In this document: positions 53,852 through 62,799 of the stretch, piece after piece
Position numbering within the stretch: the first letter of the stretch is position 1
How the letters are laid out: every line of letters begins with the position of its first letter
Assembly (NCBI RefSeq): GCF_030068475.1
Contig: NZ_JAQOSP010000141.1
Coordinates: forward strand, 1 to 64,000
Length of the DNA stretch: 64,000 nucleotides
Direction of reading: 5' to 3'
Source of the DNA: Roseofilum acuticapitatum BLCC-M154
Lineage (GTDB): Bacteria > Cyanobacteriota > Cyanobacteriia > Cyanobacteriales > Desertifilaceae
Translations under genes and position numbers: made by a program
The notes under the pieces: generated by a model
What the model was told of the DNA's origin: nothing
What the model saw: the letters and a program-made list of their open reading frames with translations, nothing else
Databases searched by the model: none

Positions 53852-54943
53852 ATGGCGAATGAGCAAGCCTCCAATAAATTACTTCAGTTTCCTAACAACG
53901 TAACCTGGGAAACGGATTTAGCCCGTCTGTGTGGAGAAGACGAGTTATTTCGCGATCGCTATCAAATGTACAAACTCCTGGGACGGGGTGGGTTTGGAGT
54001 CACCTTTCTAGCTAAAGATTTAGGCGCAAACCAACAGCCTTGGTGCGTGATTAAACAACTTTGCCCTAAAGTCAAACATGCCAAAGGACTCGAAAGGGCC
54101 CGTCGCTGCTTTCGCCGAGAAGCCAAAATTCTCAGCCAGTTAGGGAATCATCCCCAAATTCCCCAAATGTTCGACTATTTTGAAGAAGAGGGGGAATTTT
54201 ATCTCGTTCAAGAATACATTCAAGGGCGAACCCTCTCCCGCGAGATCCGACATTACGGCCAATATACAGAAAAGCAAGTCAAGTCCTTTCTCCTAGAAAT
54301 TTTACCCCTATTAAAATTTATTCATGAGCAAGGAGTCATCCATCGGGATATTAAACCCCCCAATATTATTCGCCGACATAGTAGATCCCAGTCTTCCACA
54401 GGAGAATTGGTTTTAATTGATTTTGGTGCAGTCAAATACTTAATCCAAGAAACCGAATCGAATCATACCATTACAGCAACTGCTTCTACGGCTTTTGTGG
54501 GAACCTTTGGCTTTTCTCCCCCCGAACAATTAGCCCTACGACCCACCTTTGCCAGCGATCTTTATGCCCTAGGCATTACTTGTGTTTATATGTTAACCGG
54601 TCAGTTTTCCTCCGATGATGACCTCCCCCATTTTCGCCCTAAACAATGGTGGCGCAATAATGTGGAAGTCAGCGACCAATTTGCGGATGTTATCGATCAA
54701 CTGTTGGCGGTCGATCTCGACGAAAGATATCGTTCAGCTCAGGAAGTGCTAACCGCTCTAGATCTTGCCCCCCATCTAGAGAGTTTAAACGAGTGTCTGA
54801 CCCATCAACCCCAACCGAAAAAACCCGAACCCCAGGAATATATATCTCCGGCCCAGAAACGCGCTCAAGAGATCCGAGCGCGTATGGAACGGCTGCAAAA
54901 ACGGCAAAAGTTGGGAACTCGCAATTTTCCCCAGCATTGGTAG
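53852..54943 (+). CDS. Hanks-type serine/threonine protein kinase
   Basis: From ATG 53,852 (Shine-Dalgarno GGGGAGA) the 363-residue kinase shows the glycine loop LLGRGGFGVTFLAKD (about 42-56), the ATP lysine K68, catalytic HRDIKPPNI, DFGAVKYL and an APE-like FSPPEQLA. This is the cyanobacterial form (HRDIKPPNI; RPTFASDLYALGITCVYMLTG). The C-terminal tail is short and charged, with no membrane segment, so it is soluble. An upstream TTG at 53,840 is less likely. Confidence 0.92.
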   Translation: MANEQASNKLLQFPNNVTWETDLARLCGEDELFRDRYQMYKLLGRGGFGVTFLAKDLGANQQPWCVIKQLCPKVKHAKGLERARRCFRREAKILSQLGNHPQIPQMFDYFEEEGEFYLVQEYIQGRTLSREIRHYGQYTEKQVKSFLLEILPLLKFIHEQGVIHRDIKPPNIIRRHSRSQSSTGELVLIDFGAVKYLIQETESNHTITATASTAFVGTFGFSPPEQLALRPTFASDLYALGITCVYMLTGQFSSDDDLPHFRPKQWWRNNVEVSDQFADVIDQLLAVDLDERYRSAQEVLTALDLAPHLESLNECLTHQPQPKKPEPQEYISPAQKRAQEIRARMERLQKRQKLGTRNFPQHW

Positions 54944-54972
54944 CTGAAATGCTTGGCTGGGATAAGATTCAT

Positions 54973-56160
54973 CTATTTTTGGGAATTGTTCATTACATCT
55001 GCCTGAATCGATTGAACAAACTCCACATATTGAGGGTATTCTTCCTGCCATCGATCTCTATCTTGGCGATTTTGGGCTAAAACTCGATCTAGGTTATCAC
55101 GAGTTAAGAGAACTCCAAAATCTGGGGGAACTTCTTCTTCTTGATAACCCAAAATGCGATTGAGAACCCAATCGCCAATGGGCTTAGTATAATGGGAATC
55201 ATCTACATAATAATTCATCTTTTCGCTTAACTCTTCTGTGTTAACCAAGTTATAATTAGAAAAATCCCAAACCGAACCCATTAACTCGACGATTTGACGC
55301 TTCCACTCTTCAAAAACTGACCATTTTCCACTGGCATAAATAGATTGCGATCGAATGACATGAGCGGGAGAAATAAATACAATTAACTCTATGTTATTTT
55401 CTTGGCAAAGGTTGACAATAGCCTTAAAGTCCTTCATATACTTTGCTGATAGCTGATAATTTTGATGCTCTATAAAAAAGAGTTTAGTTGACCCCTGAAA
55501 GCGAATTTCTGTATTGCCATCATGAATCTTAAAGTAGGGTAAAAATCCCTTGTGTGCTGAAAATTGCTCGGATTTTGGAGTGTCAAAATTAGCTTTAATA
55601 GTTTCCTGGCTACTGGCTAAGGTGTCTAAAGATAACGTAGTATTGATAGCATCTTTCCCAGAAATCTGCTTTTTTTCTAAACGGTATTCGGCAAAACCTG
55701 GCTGATTTTGGATATGGCGATCGAAAGTAAAAAAATCGAGTCCTAAAATAACGCGCTTAAGCCTAGGATTATTGACCCAAGTATGCTCAAGATATCGTCT
55801 GATTTCATAGATATTTGCCCCATTGAGACCTAAGTTATAAACGGGAGGAAAAGTATCTAGAGCGGGATGATCGGGATCTAAACCTCGTTTGACCCTAGAT
55901 GAACCGAGTAAAATGGTATTGGGTTGAAGATGAATGATGTCTATGGCTTTATAGAGTCTGTCATTATCTTCTTTGTTGGGCTTGTAATCATTGAGTTCTC
56001 GGAGGGTGAAAAATTGATTGTAAACTCCATAGGGATCGATGAGAAAATTAAATCCGCCGATTATTAATAAAGGCAAGATAATCCAAAAGCCTAATAAAAG
56101 TTCAAAGGCGATCCATTGATTTTGGCGGTTTCGGCGTTTTTGATATTTTTTAGATGACAT
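54973..56160 (-). CDS. membrane-anchored SGNH/DltD-like protein
   Basis: The 395-residue protein has an N-terminal basic region with one membrane segment (about 17-37) and a large outer domain. TILLGSSRVKRGLDP resembles the GDS-type block of SGNH esterases, VYNLGLNGANIYEIRRYL the following helix, and YVDDSHYTKPIGDWV the terminal D-x-x-H block. This places it near DltD/AlgX-like polymer acyl-transfer proteins, which modify surface polysaccharides. Exact function unknown. It is convergent with the kinase gene. Confidence 0.68.
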   Translation of the reverse strand: MSSKKYQKRRNRQNQWIAFELLLGFWIILPLLIIGGFNFLIDPYGVYNQFFTLRELNDYKPNKEDNDRLYKAIDIIHLQPNTILLGSSRVKRGLDPDHPALDTFPPVYNLGLNGANIYEIRRYLEHTWVNNPRLKRVILGLDFFTFDRHIQNQPGFAEYRLEKKQISGKDAINTTLSLDTLASSQETIKANFDTPKSEQFSAHKGFLPYFKIHDGNTEIRFQGSTKLFFIEHQNYQLSAKYMKDFKAIVNLCQENNIELIVFISPAHVIRSQSIYASGKWSVFEEWKRQIVELMGSVWDFSNYNLVNTEELSEKMNYYVDDSHYTKPIGDWVLNRILGYQEEEVPPDFGVLLTRDNLDRVLAQNRQDRDRWQEEYPQYVEFVQSIQADVMNNSQK

Positions 56161-56193
56161 ATGTTGTCTAAATATCGGATTTTACTGATCATT

Positions 56194-57801
56194 TTAGGGA
56201 TGTTGCTCCCAAATGTCTCTGACCCAGGTAAGATCGCGGTAATTAATGCGGGCAATGGGTTCGAGGGAGGTGAGGATGGTTTTGCCATAGCTGCGGTGAA
56301 GGGCGCGGGTATCTAATAGGGCGACGACTCCCGGACGGACTGGGGCGATCGCCCGTTTCAGGTTTTGGATGGCAGTCGGTAGTAGATATTCTCGAAACCA
56401 GTCTAAGCGCCTTTGTTTATAATAGGCCACTCGTCCAGCCACGAGGGGATGTTCTAAGGAGGGGATGGGTAAGGCGACAATGATCAATAAACCGGGGGTG
56501 GGGAGGATGCTTTGATGCGATCGCCAAAATTCCCAACCACAGACTAAAATCCCATGGCTTTCTAAGCTGGTTTTTTCCACTTGTACTTTGGAGCCGAATT
56601 CACCAGCTAAAGTGGCGGCAATTTGGGCTTTGAGGGGCACATCGGCGACTAAAATAACGGTTAAATTGCTTTGATTTCCTCGCACACTGAGTAACCCTTG
56701 AATTTCAGGTAAGACTTGGATTTGAAATTGGGGGGTATTGGGGAGGGGGAGGCGATCGGGTAAATAGAGATGGATTAAATCTTGATTACTAGAGGTAAAT
56801 TGAATGCAGGTGAGATCCTGGAGTCCCATTTGGGCACAATAGCGAGTGGCATTGGGTTCTCGATCCAGGGTTTGCCCAATTAAAACTACGGGTTGATTAG
56901 CCCATAGGGGAGACAGGATTGGGGCGATATCTATGGGGCCAGACCAAAGGGTAAATTGACCGGTAGAACGATGAATATCGGCCCATAGGAGATGTTCTTC
57001 TGAGGATGAAGGGAGGCTGAACTGTTGCCAGGGAGAGGGGAGGATAAGCTGATAGTCGTCGAAGTAATCGAATAATTGGGCGATCGCCTCTCGATCCTCC
57101 TCAGTCAGTAAACAGCACTCGTAGGGGTTGGGGGGATGCTGAAAAATGGATTTGGTGAGCTTAACTTGAATGTCGCGAATGGGGTCTCGGTGTTGGGGAC
57201 TGGCTAACATTAAATCTGACCAGTCTTTGGGAGTTAAGCATTGGTTCACCTGTTTTCTTGTCCAGTCCTCTAGGTCATCTACACCATCAATGAGGGTGGG
57301 AATACCAAGGGGGAAGCGCTCTCCTGGGGTGTGGGGATGGAGGCGATCGCCGAAAAACTGTTCTGGAGTCGTCAACAAAATACCGGAAAAATCGGCATGG
57401 GGCCAGCGATCGGCCACCACCACCGACTTCACCCAACTGAGAGCTAAGGTCTCCTGTAATTGGGGAATTTCCACCATCTGCAACTGCTGTAAGACCTCCT
57501 GGGGCCCCACCCAAATGGCTGGCCCCGGCCACATCAACAAGGGAACCAAATAACTCACCCGATAAGGTTGTCCTTGATAAAGGGGGCGACCCGTCTGAAT
57601 TAAAGCACTCCGTCCCAAACGCATAGCCCGCGCCACCAACCGGGCCATCGTTAACTGATGGGGCCAGGAAGGAGAAGCAGACAAGCGCAAAAACGCTCGC
57701 AGTTGCTGATGGACTTCCACCTCAATCACAGGTTTACCTTTGCGTCTCGCTTTTACAGGAATCAATTGCACACTTCTTCCTATTGTGACACTTGCTGCCA
57801 A
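56194..57801 (-). CDS. degenerate DinG-like helicase-family protein
   Basis: The 535-residue protein resembles the DinG/XPD helicase_C_2 architecture in its last 110 residues (LEHPLVAGRVAYYKQRRL, YLLPTAIQNLKRAIAPVRPG, VVALLDTRALHRSYG). The ATPase motifs are lost: the expected Walker A reads IQTGRPLYQGQPY and the DEAH box reads TLIDGVDDLED. It therefore probably binds but does not unwind nucleic acid. It is full length and in frame, so it is conserved, not simply broken. The start is TTG at 57,801, or GTG at 57,771 preceded by AGGAAG. Confidence 0.6.
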   Translation of the reverse strand: MAASVTIGRSVQLIPVKARRKGKPVIEVEVHQQLRAFLRLSASPSWPHQLTMARLVARAMRLGRSALIQTGRPLYQGQPYRVSYLVPLLMWPGPAIWVGPQEVLQQLQMVEIPQLQETLALSWVKSVVVADRWPHADFSGILLTTPEQFFGDRLHPHTPGERFPLGIPTLIDGVDDLEDWTRKQVNQCLTPKDWSDLMLASPQHRDPIRDIQVKLTKSIFQHPPNPYECCLLTEEDREAIAQLFDYFDDYQLILPSPWQQFSLPSSSEEHLLWADIHRSTGQFTLWSGPIDIAPILSPLWANQPVVLIGQTLDREPNATRYCAQMGLQDLTCIQFTSSNQDLIHLYLPDRLPLPNTPQFQIQVLPEIQGLLSVRGNQSNLTVILVADVPLKAQIAATLAGEFGSKVQVEKTSLESHGILVCGWEFWRSHQSILPTPGLLIIVALPIPSLEHPLVAGRVAYYKQRRLDWFREYLLPTAIQNLKRAIAPVRPGVVALLDTRALHRSYGKTILTSLEPIARINYRDLTWVRDIWEQHP

Positions 57802-57914
57802 ACCTGCACGCCATTGAGCCAGAGAGGTCGTTTCATACCATTTCTACTTCATTGTGCAAGACTTTAGCTCTGTAAAGCCATCTGATAAAAGCTATGGAGA
57901 GTGGAGGTTTATTA

Positions 57915-58148
57915 ATGAACTTTGATCAAATGTCGATTAAAGAGTTAAGAGCCTATGTTTTAGAGCATCGTGATGATATGGAAGCATTAGATGCTTTAGT
58001 CAGTATGAAACCGGTATTCGGCAACAAGTCGAAGCGGGAAACGAAGGCAGAATTGTTGCGATATCAGGTTAAAGATATCACATATTCTCGAAAGACGGGA
58101 GATAAATCAAAGGCAATTCCTTCTGATTCTATGGCAGTTAGTAAATAG
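57915..58148 (+). CDS. small DUF6887-like protein
   Basis: The 77-residue protein starts at ATG 57,915 behind GTGGAGGT. The segment NFDQMSIKELRAYVLEHRDD resembles cyanobacterial DUF6887 proteins, which occur in small paired gene sets of unknown function. The second half is basic and disordered. Its last 85 bases overlap, convergently, the end of the STAND ATPase gene. Confidence 0.6.
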   Translation: MNFDQMSIKELRAYVLEHRDDMEALDALVSMKPVFGNKSKRETKAELLRYQVKDITYSRKTGDKSKAIPSDSMAVSK

Positions 58149-59395
58149 CGTCGCTTCAAGGAGTCTAATCCGTTAATTAAGTCGGTTGAGGATAAGGATA
58201 AGTCGGCTCTTAACTGTTCCCGCGAAATTGGAAGATTGCTTTGACTTAAGTGGAGGGCAATTTCTTGTTCAGGAGGAGATAAACGGTTAAAATTCTCTTT
58301 CATGCGAGTTTGCATGGTTTGAGTGAGAATCAGGTGGTCTTCGGTGAGGAATTCAGCGATATTGCCGGAAAAAAGGGTTTGAATTAAGCTAGAGATTTGT
58401 TTAAGATAAATGGGATGACCTTCATAGTTTTTCAGGATTTGCAGGGCGCTGTCGCTCTCTCCTAAGCCGAAATTTTTCAATAGTTCTGTGGTGTCAAATC
58501 CGCCCAGTTCTAAGCATTTGATGGGATAAAGTTCTGTATCTAAAGCCATCATCTGTTGATTTTTTTCTTGACTGATGACGAGAAGGGTGGATTGATGGTC
58601 AATTTCGGTAATTTTGGTGAGTAGGGTTTGGTAATCTTGGGCTTCTGGTTTATAGTGTCCGGCGAGTTGACCGGGTATAAAAAGGTGTTGGAAGTCATCC
58701 AGGACAAGCAAGCATCGGCGATCGCGTAAAAGCTGGAATAATTGAGTCAGCAGAGGATGGGTGAGGAGAGTATCGGGATTAACCGTGGTTAAGATGTCCT
58801 CGATAATGGTATTTAAGCTAGGGGAGAATGGGATACTTTTCCAGATGATGGTATCAAATTTCTCTAAATTTAAGTCAATCCAGCGCTTCACGAGGGTTGT
58901 TTTACCAATCCCGGCGATGCCAACTACGGAAATCAGGGGAATATTTTGGTTACAGAGCCAATCAGAGAGTGTGCTGAGTTCGGTGGTGCGATCGCAGAAT
59001 GTCCTGATTTTTGGAGCAAGGCTTAAATCATGATTTGATTGGGGTGCAGTGGATTTGGTTGCTTCGGTGCTGGTGGTTTGGCGATCGGTAGGGCAAGTAA
59101 TATGGCTATGTAGTGACTGAACCACTTGAGAATTAACCGCTCGCTCTAACGTCCAACAAAAATTAGCTTTCTTAACTTCGTCACCTAATGCATCAGATAA
59201 GACCTTGAAAAGCTTGCGGCTCTCGTCACCGATATAGTTTTCACTGTAGCGACCGGGAATGTCTTCAGCCATTTGTTGGTAAGTCTTGCCTTCCCACAGG
59301 CCTTGAACGATGTTCTTCTGCAAATCGTCTAGATGTTTACCCGTTTGATTCTCGACTAGGCGATCGATGAACTGCAACATTTCTGTAACATCCAT
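58064..59395 (-). CDS. short STAND (NB-ARC) ATPase with N-terminal vMAP-type domain
   Basis: From ATG 59,395 the protein is 443 residues. The N-terminal domain (LQFIDRLVENQTGKHLDDLQ, then IVQGLWEGKTYQQMAEDI) is the typical cyanobacterial vMAP-type/HTH region, followed by an NB-ARC ATPase with VVGIAGIGKTTLVKRWI, CLLVLDDFQHLF and the later EGHPIYLKQ, and a winged-helix-like end. The usual C-terminal sensor (WD40, TPR or pentapeptide repeats) is missing, because the frame stops at 58,064. STAND proteins act as signalling or defence switches. An extended GTG start at 59,422 is possible. Confidence 0.82.
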   Translation of the reverse strand: MDVTEMLQFIDRLVENQTGKHLDDLQKNIVQGLWEGKTYQQMAEDIPGRYSENYIGDESRKLFKVLSDALGDEVKKANFCWTLERAVNSQVVQSLHSHITCPTDRQTTSTEATKSTAPQSNHDLSLAPKIRTFCDRTTELSTLSDWLCNQNIPLISVVGIAGIGKTTLVKRWIDLNLEKFDTIIWKSIPFSPSLNTIIEDILTTVNPDTLLTHPLLTQLFQLLRDRRCLLVLDDFQHLFIPGQLAGHYKPEAQDYQTLLTKITEIDHQSTLLVISQEKNQQMMALDTELYPIKCLELGGFDTTELLKNFGLGESDSALQILKNYEGHPIYLKQISSLIQTLFSGNIAEFLTEDHLILTQTMQTRMKENFNRLSPPEQEIALHLSQSNLPISREQLRADLSLSSTDLINGLDSLKRRYLLTAIESEGIAFDLSPVFREYVISLT

Positions 59396-59541
59396 GAAAT
59401 CAACGTAGAATAAAGGTTTCACGTATTATACCATACTTTTCACTGAGAAAACCAGGGATTTTCTGGCTTGTGCTTAATAATATGTCATAAACTTGACCAA
59501 AAAATCAGTTGTTTTCAACTTGTTTAATTCGATTAAGATCT

Positions 59542-59640
59542 ATCATACTTGTTTTATCGTTATCGGAAGAATGTGAAATTAGTCAAATTCACAACTCTTT
59601 CAGAAGTTCAAGAACATTCCATAGAAGCCCTAGTTACAGC
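59542..59640 (+). pseudogene. decayed copy of the 5' end of the dynamin-like gene
   Basis: The bases 59,542-59,640 align with 61,192-61,288, the leader and first codons of the GTPase gene at 61,231 (shared strings include CTCTTTCAGAAGT and ATAGAAGC). The start codon and Shine-Dalgarno are altered and similarity ends after about 100 bases. It is the trace of a duplication. The rest of the spacer 59,396-59,711 shows nothing else. Confidence 0.75.
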
Positions 59641-59711
59641 AAAATTTCATCTTCAATTGTTGTCAATATTGTCTTCTATGTAAAACTCTGTATCTAAATA
59701 GGTGACGTAAT

Positions 59712-60224
59712 ATGAGTAACAACAATTTACTAACTGCTGCTGTGGCTGGAGCTGTGGCTATTCTAGTGCCTGGAATGATGGTATATTACAATTTCAATGA
59801 ACGGTTAGATAATGCTCAAGATGAGATTCAACAACTTCAAGCAAACCTCGATCAAACAACCCAGCAGCTTCAAGATAAGGAAAGTGTTGTGGATGAACAG
59901 GCCGAAGAAATTTCTGAGTTAGAAGGTAAAGTTTCTTTATCTCAGCAGACGCTTAGTACCAAGGAACAAGAGCTAAACACAAGAGTTCAAGAAATTAGAC
60001 GTTTGCACAACGATCTTGGAACTGTAAGCAAATGCTTGACTGGGGTAGTTGAAGTAATAGATGCATCCGAAAGGGGAGATGAGGCTGGAGTAATATTATC
60101 TTTAGTCGGACTTGAAGAACCTTGCGAAAAATCTGAAAGAATTGTTCAAGAAGTTGAGAATTTTGAAAATTCTTCAGGATATCCTTATCCTGGTAATAAT
60201 CCTCCAATTCAAACCAGTAATTGA
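59712..60224 (+). CDS. membrane-anchored coiled-coil protein
   Basis: The 170-residue protein has one N-terminal membrane segment (LLTAAVAGAVAILVPGMMVYY), then about 75 residues of heptad coiled coil (DEIQQLQANLDQTTQQLQ, EISELEGKVSLSQQTL) and a short C-terminal domain with two cysteines (KCLTGVVEV ... EPCEKS). I do not recognise a family. It lies upstream, on the same strand, of a second membrane protein and two dynamin-like GTPases, so it may be a membrane receptor or scaffold for them. It is AT-rich. Confidence 0.7.
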   Translation: MSNNNLLTAAVAGAVAILVPGMMVYYNFNERLDNAQDEIQQLQANLDQTTQQLQDKESVVDEQAEEISELEGKVSLSQQTLSTKEQELNTRVQEIRRLHNDLGTVSKCLTGVVEVIDASERGDEAGVILSLVGLEEPCEKSERIVQEVENFENSSGYPYPGNNPPIQTSN

Positions 60225-60235
60225 TATTAGCTCAA

Positions 60236-60276
60236 ACATTGTATTGTTGAACACAATACAATGTGTTTTCGTTTTT
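60236..60276 (+). terminator. rho-independent terminator after the coiled-coil gene
   Basis: ACATTGTATTGT (60,236-60,247) pairs perfectly with ACAATACAATGT (60,253-60,264) around a TGAAC loop and is followed by GTTTTCGTTTTT. It separates the coiled-coil gene from the next gene, which may be partly attenuated. Confidence 0.85.
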
Positions 60277-60312
60277 AGAAAAAATAAACCTTGTTAGGAA
60301 GAGGCTATTGTC

Positions 60313-61164
60313 ATGGTATGGGTAATTTTCTTTGCAATAATAATAGGAATGATTATATATTTGGCTTATTGGATAATTACCACACCGATAAAAGTCACTG
60401 CAAATGCTATAAGCGAAGCCCAATATCAAGGCAGACAAAAAAACGCAATTCATTCAATTAATGCTAAAAAAGGGAAAATTAAGATACATTTTTATTCACA
60501 AAACAAACTTAGTATTGAAGGGTATGACAATAAGGGAAAACTTATTTCGTCAGAGTGGAAAGAAGATTTTCAAGTCGCTAGAAAATTTGGTCGCGAGCTA
60601 GAACATGCTAAGTGGAGAAAAAGCTTTATATCTAAGCTAACAAGAAGTCATGAGAACCAATGGGAAGCTATATTAAATAAGTCATGGAGCGCTATAAGAG
60701 CATTGGAGGAGCGAGATCGCGTTATAGGAACGATAATTTCTGAGCCGCAAACAGACGCGATCGCTCAATTTGCAGACCAAGCATTGGTTAGTCTCTATTA
60801 TAAATCAGCCCATGATAACAATCAACGGCTTTGTGATGAAATTGTTGAAGAATTAGAGCAGGCGACAAAAGACTATGAAAACGCAGAAGATGAAGATGAA
60901 AGAATAAGTATTTCCACGGCAATAAAAACTCATAAAATTAGACTGGATAAACAGAAAAAAGTGGAAAAGACACTGCGGTTAGTCGATAATGAGTTTAAGT
61001 CTTTAGAGGCTACACTTGAATTAGTTATAGAAGGAATTCGCGCAGAAATATCTTCTCATCACTTAAGTGTCAACCCAAGGCTATCTTCTTACGATTCAAC
61101 TTTATTGGAACTCAAGTTACCAATTCTCGATCAAATTTGGCAATCTACCATTGAATCATCTTAG
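60313..61164 (+). CDS. N-terminally membrane-anchored helical protein
   Basis: The 283-residue protein begins with a hydrophobic helix (VIFFAIIIGMIIYLAYWII) and continues as a cytoplasmic, highly charged helical protein with coiled-coil parts (ELEQATKDYENAEDEDERIS, KTHKIRLDKQKKVEKTL). A small strand region (KIKIHFYSQNKLSIEGYDN) sits after the membrane segment. No family is recognised. It precedes the GTPase gene by 66 bases on the same strand and belongs to the same AT-rich cluster. Confidence 0.7.
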   Translation: MVWVIFFAIIIGMIIYLAYWIITTPIKVTANAISEAQYQGRQKNAIHSINAKKGKIKIHFYSQNKLSIEGYDNKGKLISSEWKEDFQVARKFGRELEHAKWRKSFISKLTRSHENQWEAILNKSWSAIRALEERDRVIGTIISEPQTDAIAQFADQALVSLYYKSAHDNNQRLCDEIVEELEQATKDYENAEDEDERISISTAIKTHKIRLDKQKKVEKTLRLVDNEFKSLEATLELVIEGIRAEISSHHLSVNPRLSSYDSTLLELKLPILDQIWQSTIESS

Positions 61165-61230
61165 TTTGCACTTCCTTAGTATTCTTAAGCACGTTCATGC
61201 TTGTTATATAGTTATCAGAAGGAGATAAAC

Positions 61231-62769
61231 TTGACTGATTTCAGCACTCTTTCAGAAGTCAAAGAGCATTTTATAGAAGCTCTAACTACTCTTCCTGAGC
61301 AAACCATTCTTGTATCTGGTGAATCTAATTCCACGTTTACCGAAATCAATCTTAGTGAGACGGTTAGCCAAGATATTCAACGACTGCAAAACTTATGGGA
61401 ATTTCTAGAGAGCTATCGTAACTTAAAAATAATTGCCTTAGTTGGTATGGTAAATACGGGAAAATCCGCTCTAGGAAACCATCTCTTACATTGTGGAGAA
61501 TCGGGTATTTTTGAAGAAGCGTGCATTCGTGAAACTTCAGAAGCTCAAGAAGCCAAGATTGACGAAGAGACTATCGTTATTGATTTACCAGGATTAGGCG
61601 CTGTTTTATGTGACGAAGATGATAAAGTTGTCCGAGGAATTATACGTCGAGCAAATCTGCTCCTACTGGTTCTTGATATTAATTATCCAATCCCAAGACA
61701 CCTTTACGATTTTCTCAAAAGTGATGAAGTCATAAAAAGTGGAGGTTTGCAGCGAATCATCATTGTTGTTAATAAAATTGATTCCTTACAAGATCTACCA
61801 GAAAAAGTACAAAAAAAACAAATACAAAAATATATTAATTTCTTAACCAATGGTAATTCTCAAATGGAATTTGAAGGAATTTCAAAACTCTTTGACTATG
61901 AAATCCCTATCGTACCCTTTTCAGTTAAGCAAGCCAGAGAAAATACAAATTCCGCCTTAGAGTATGAGTTACAGCGAGTCATTAATCTTTCTCTGGAAGC
62001 AAGCTCCAATACAGCTATCTATCGTGCGGAGTATGATTTACTTCAAATAGCGGCAAATTATGTACTTATTCTGATCGGTTATGCCACAATCCAAGAAAAG
62101 AAAGAAGATTTAGATCGGCGCATGACATCATCCATTAAAGCCGTCAGATCGGAAATTAATGACTCATTACAACGAGAAATTCAGAGATTTGCCGAGCGGA
62201 TTATATCTATTCGAGATTCTTGTTACAAAGAAATGAGTAATAGCTATACAACAACCAGTGCAGAACGATTTTGGCAGGGAGATAATTTTCAATGGAAGAA
62301 AGAAAGAATTAATAAATGCCGAGAACGATATAAAGAGCAAATGGTGTCAGAGTTTAATCAATTTTCCCGTAATTTGCGTACCAATGTATCAATCATCGCT
62401 CGCAGTCTGTTTGGTGATGTTCAAATCAGTGTCCCCAATGGGGATTCAATCACATCAGAGCTAAAAAGTTCTATTTATGAAATTTGGGATGCTTTTGATG
62501 ATTACTGGTTTTTGGATAAGGATAGCTATACATTCAATCGCAGCCTAGATCAATCAACCAATTGCTTGAATAAAGCTGTAGATTATCTAAAGGATTGGTT
62601 ATCTGAATTAGACGATCGAATTTCTGATACTTTACGCTCTAAAATTAATAATATGACTTTATTTCAAGAATACTCATACTACCTGTCTCATGCCCAATTA
62701 TTAGAATCTTTTTGCCAGAAGTTTGTATCAATTGATTATTTGAGAGATATTTTTTTGAATCAACAGTAA
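61231..62769 (+). CDS. dynamin-like GTPase, first of a pair
   Basis: The start is TTG 61,231, set by AGAAGGAGA at 61,217-61,225 (a longer in-frame TTG at 61,201 is unlikely). The 512-residue protein has a GTPase domain with P-loop GMVNTGKSA (72-79), G3 DLPGLG (118-123) and G4 NKID (181-184). A hydrophobic stretch (about 285-300, NYVLILIGYATI) and a long helical C-terminal region with coiled-coil character (SINDSLQREIQRFAERII) follow, fitting a bacterial dynamin-like layout. Such proteins often work as pairs to remodel membranes or to act in defence. The next gene encodes a second GTPase. Confidence 0.82.
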   Translation: MTDFSTLSEVKEHFIEALTTLPEQTILVSGESNSTFTEINLSETVSQDIQRLQNLWEFLESYRNLKIIALVGMVNTGKSALGNHLLHCGESGIFEEACIRETSEAQEAKIDEETIVIDLPGLGAVLCDEDDKVVRGIIRRANLLLLVLDINYPIPRHLYDFLKSDEVIKSGGLQRIIIVVNKIDSLQDLPEKVQKKQIQKYINFLTNGNSQMEFEGISKLFDYEIPIVPFSVKQARENTNSALEYELQRVINLSLEASSNTAIYRAEYDLLQIAANYVLILIGYATIQEKKEDLDRRMTSSIKAVRSEINDSLQREIQRFAERIISIRDSCYKEMSNSYTTTSAERFWQGDNFQWKKERINKCRERYKEQMVSEFNQFSRNLRTNVSIIARSLFGDVQISVPNGDSITSELKSSIYEIWDAFDDYWFLDKDSYTFNRSLDQSTNCLNKAVDYLKDWLSELDDRISDTLRSKINNMTLFQEYSYYLSHAQLLESFCQKFVSIDYLRDIFLNQQ

Positions 62770-62799
62770 TGTCGAACTGCAATTAAAGGAGGAACAACC

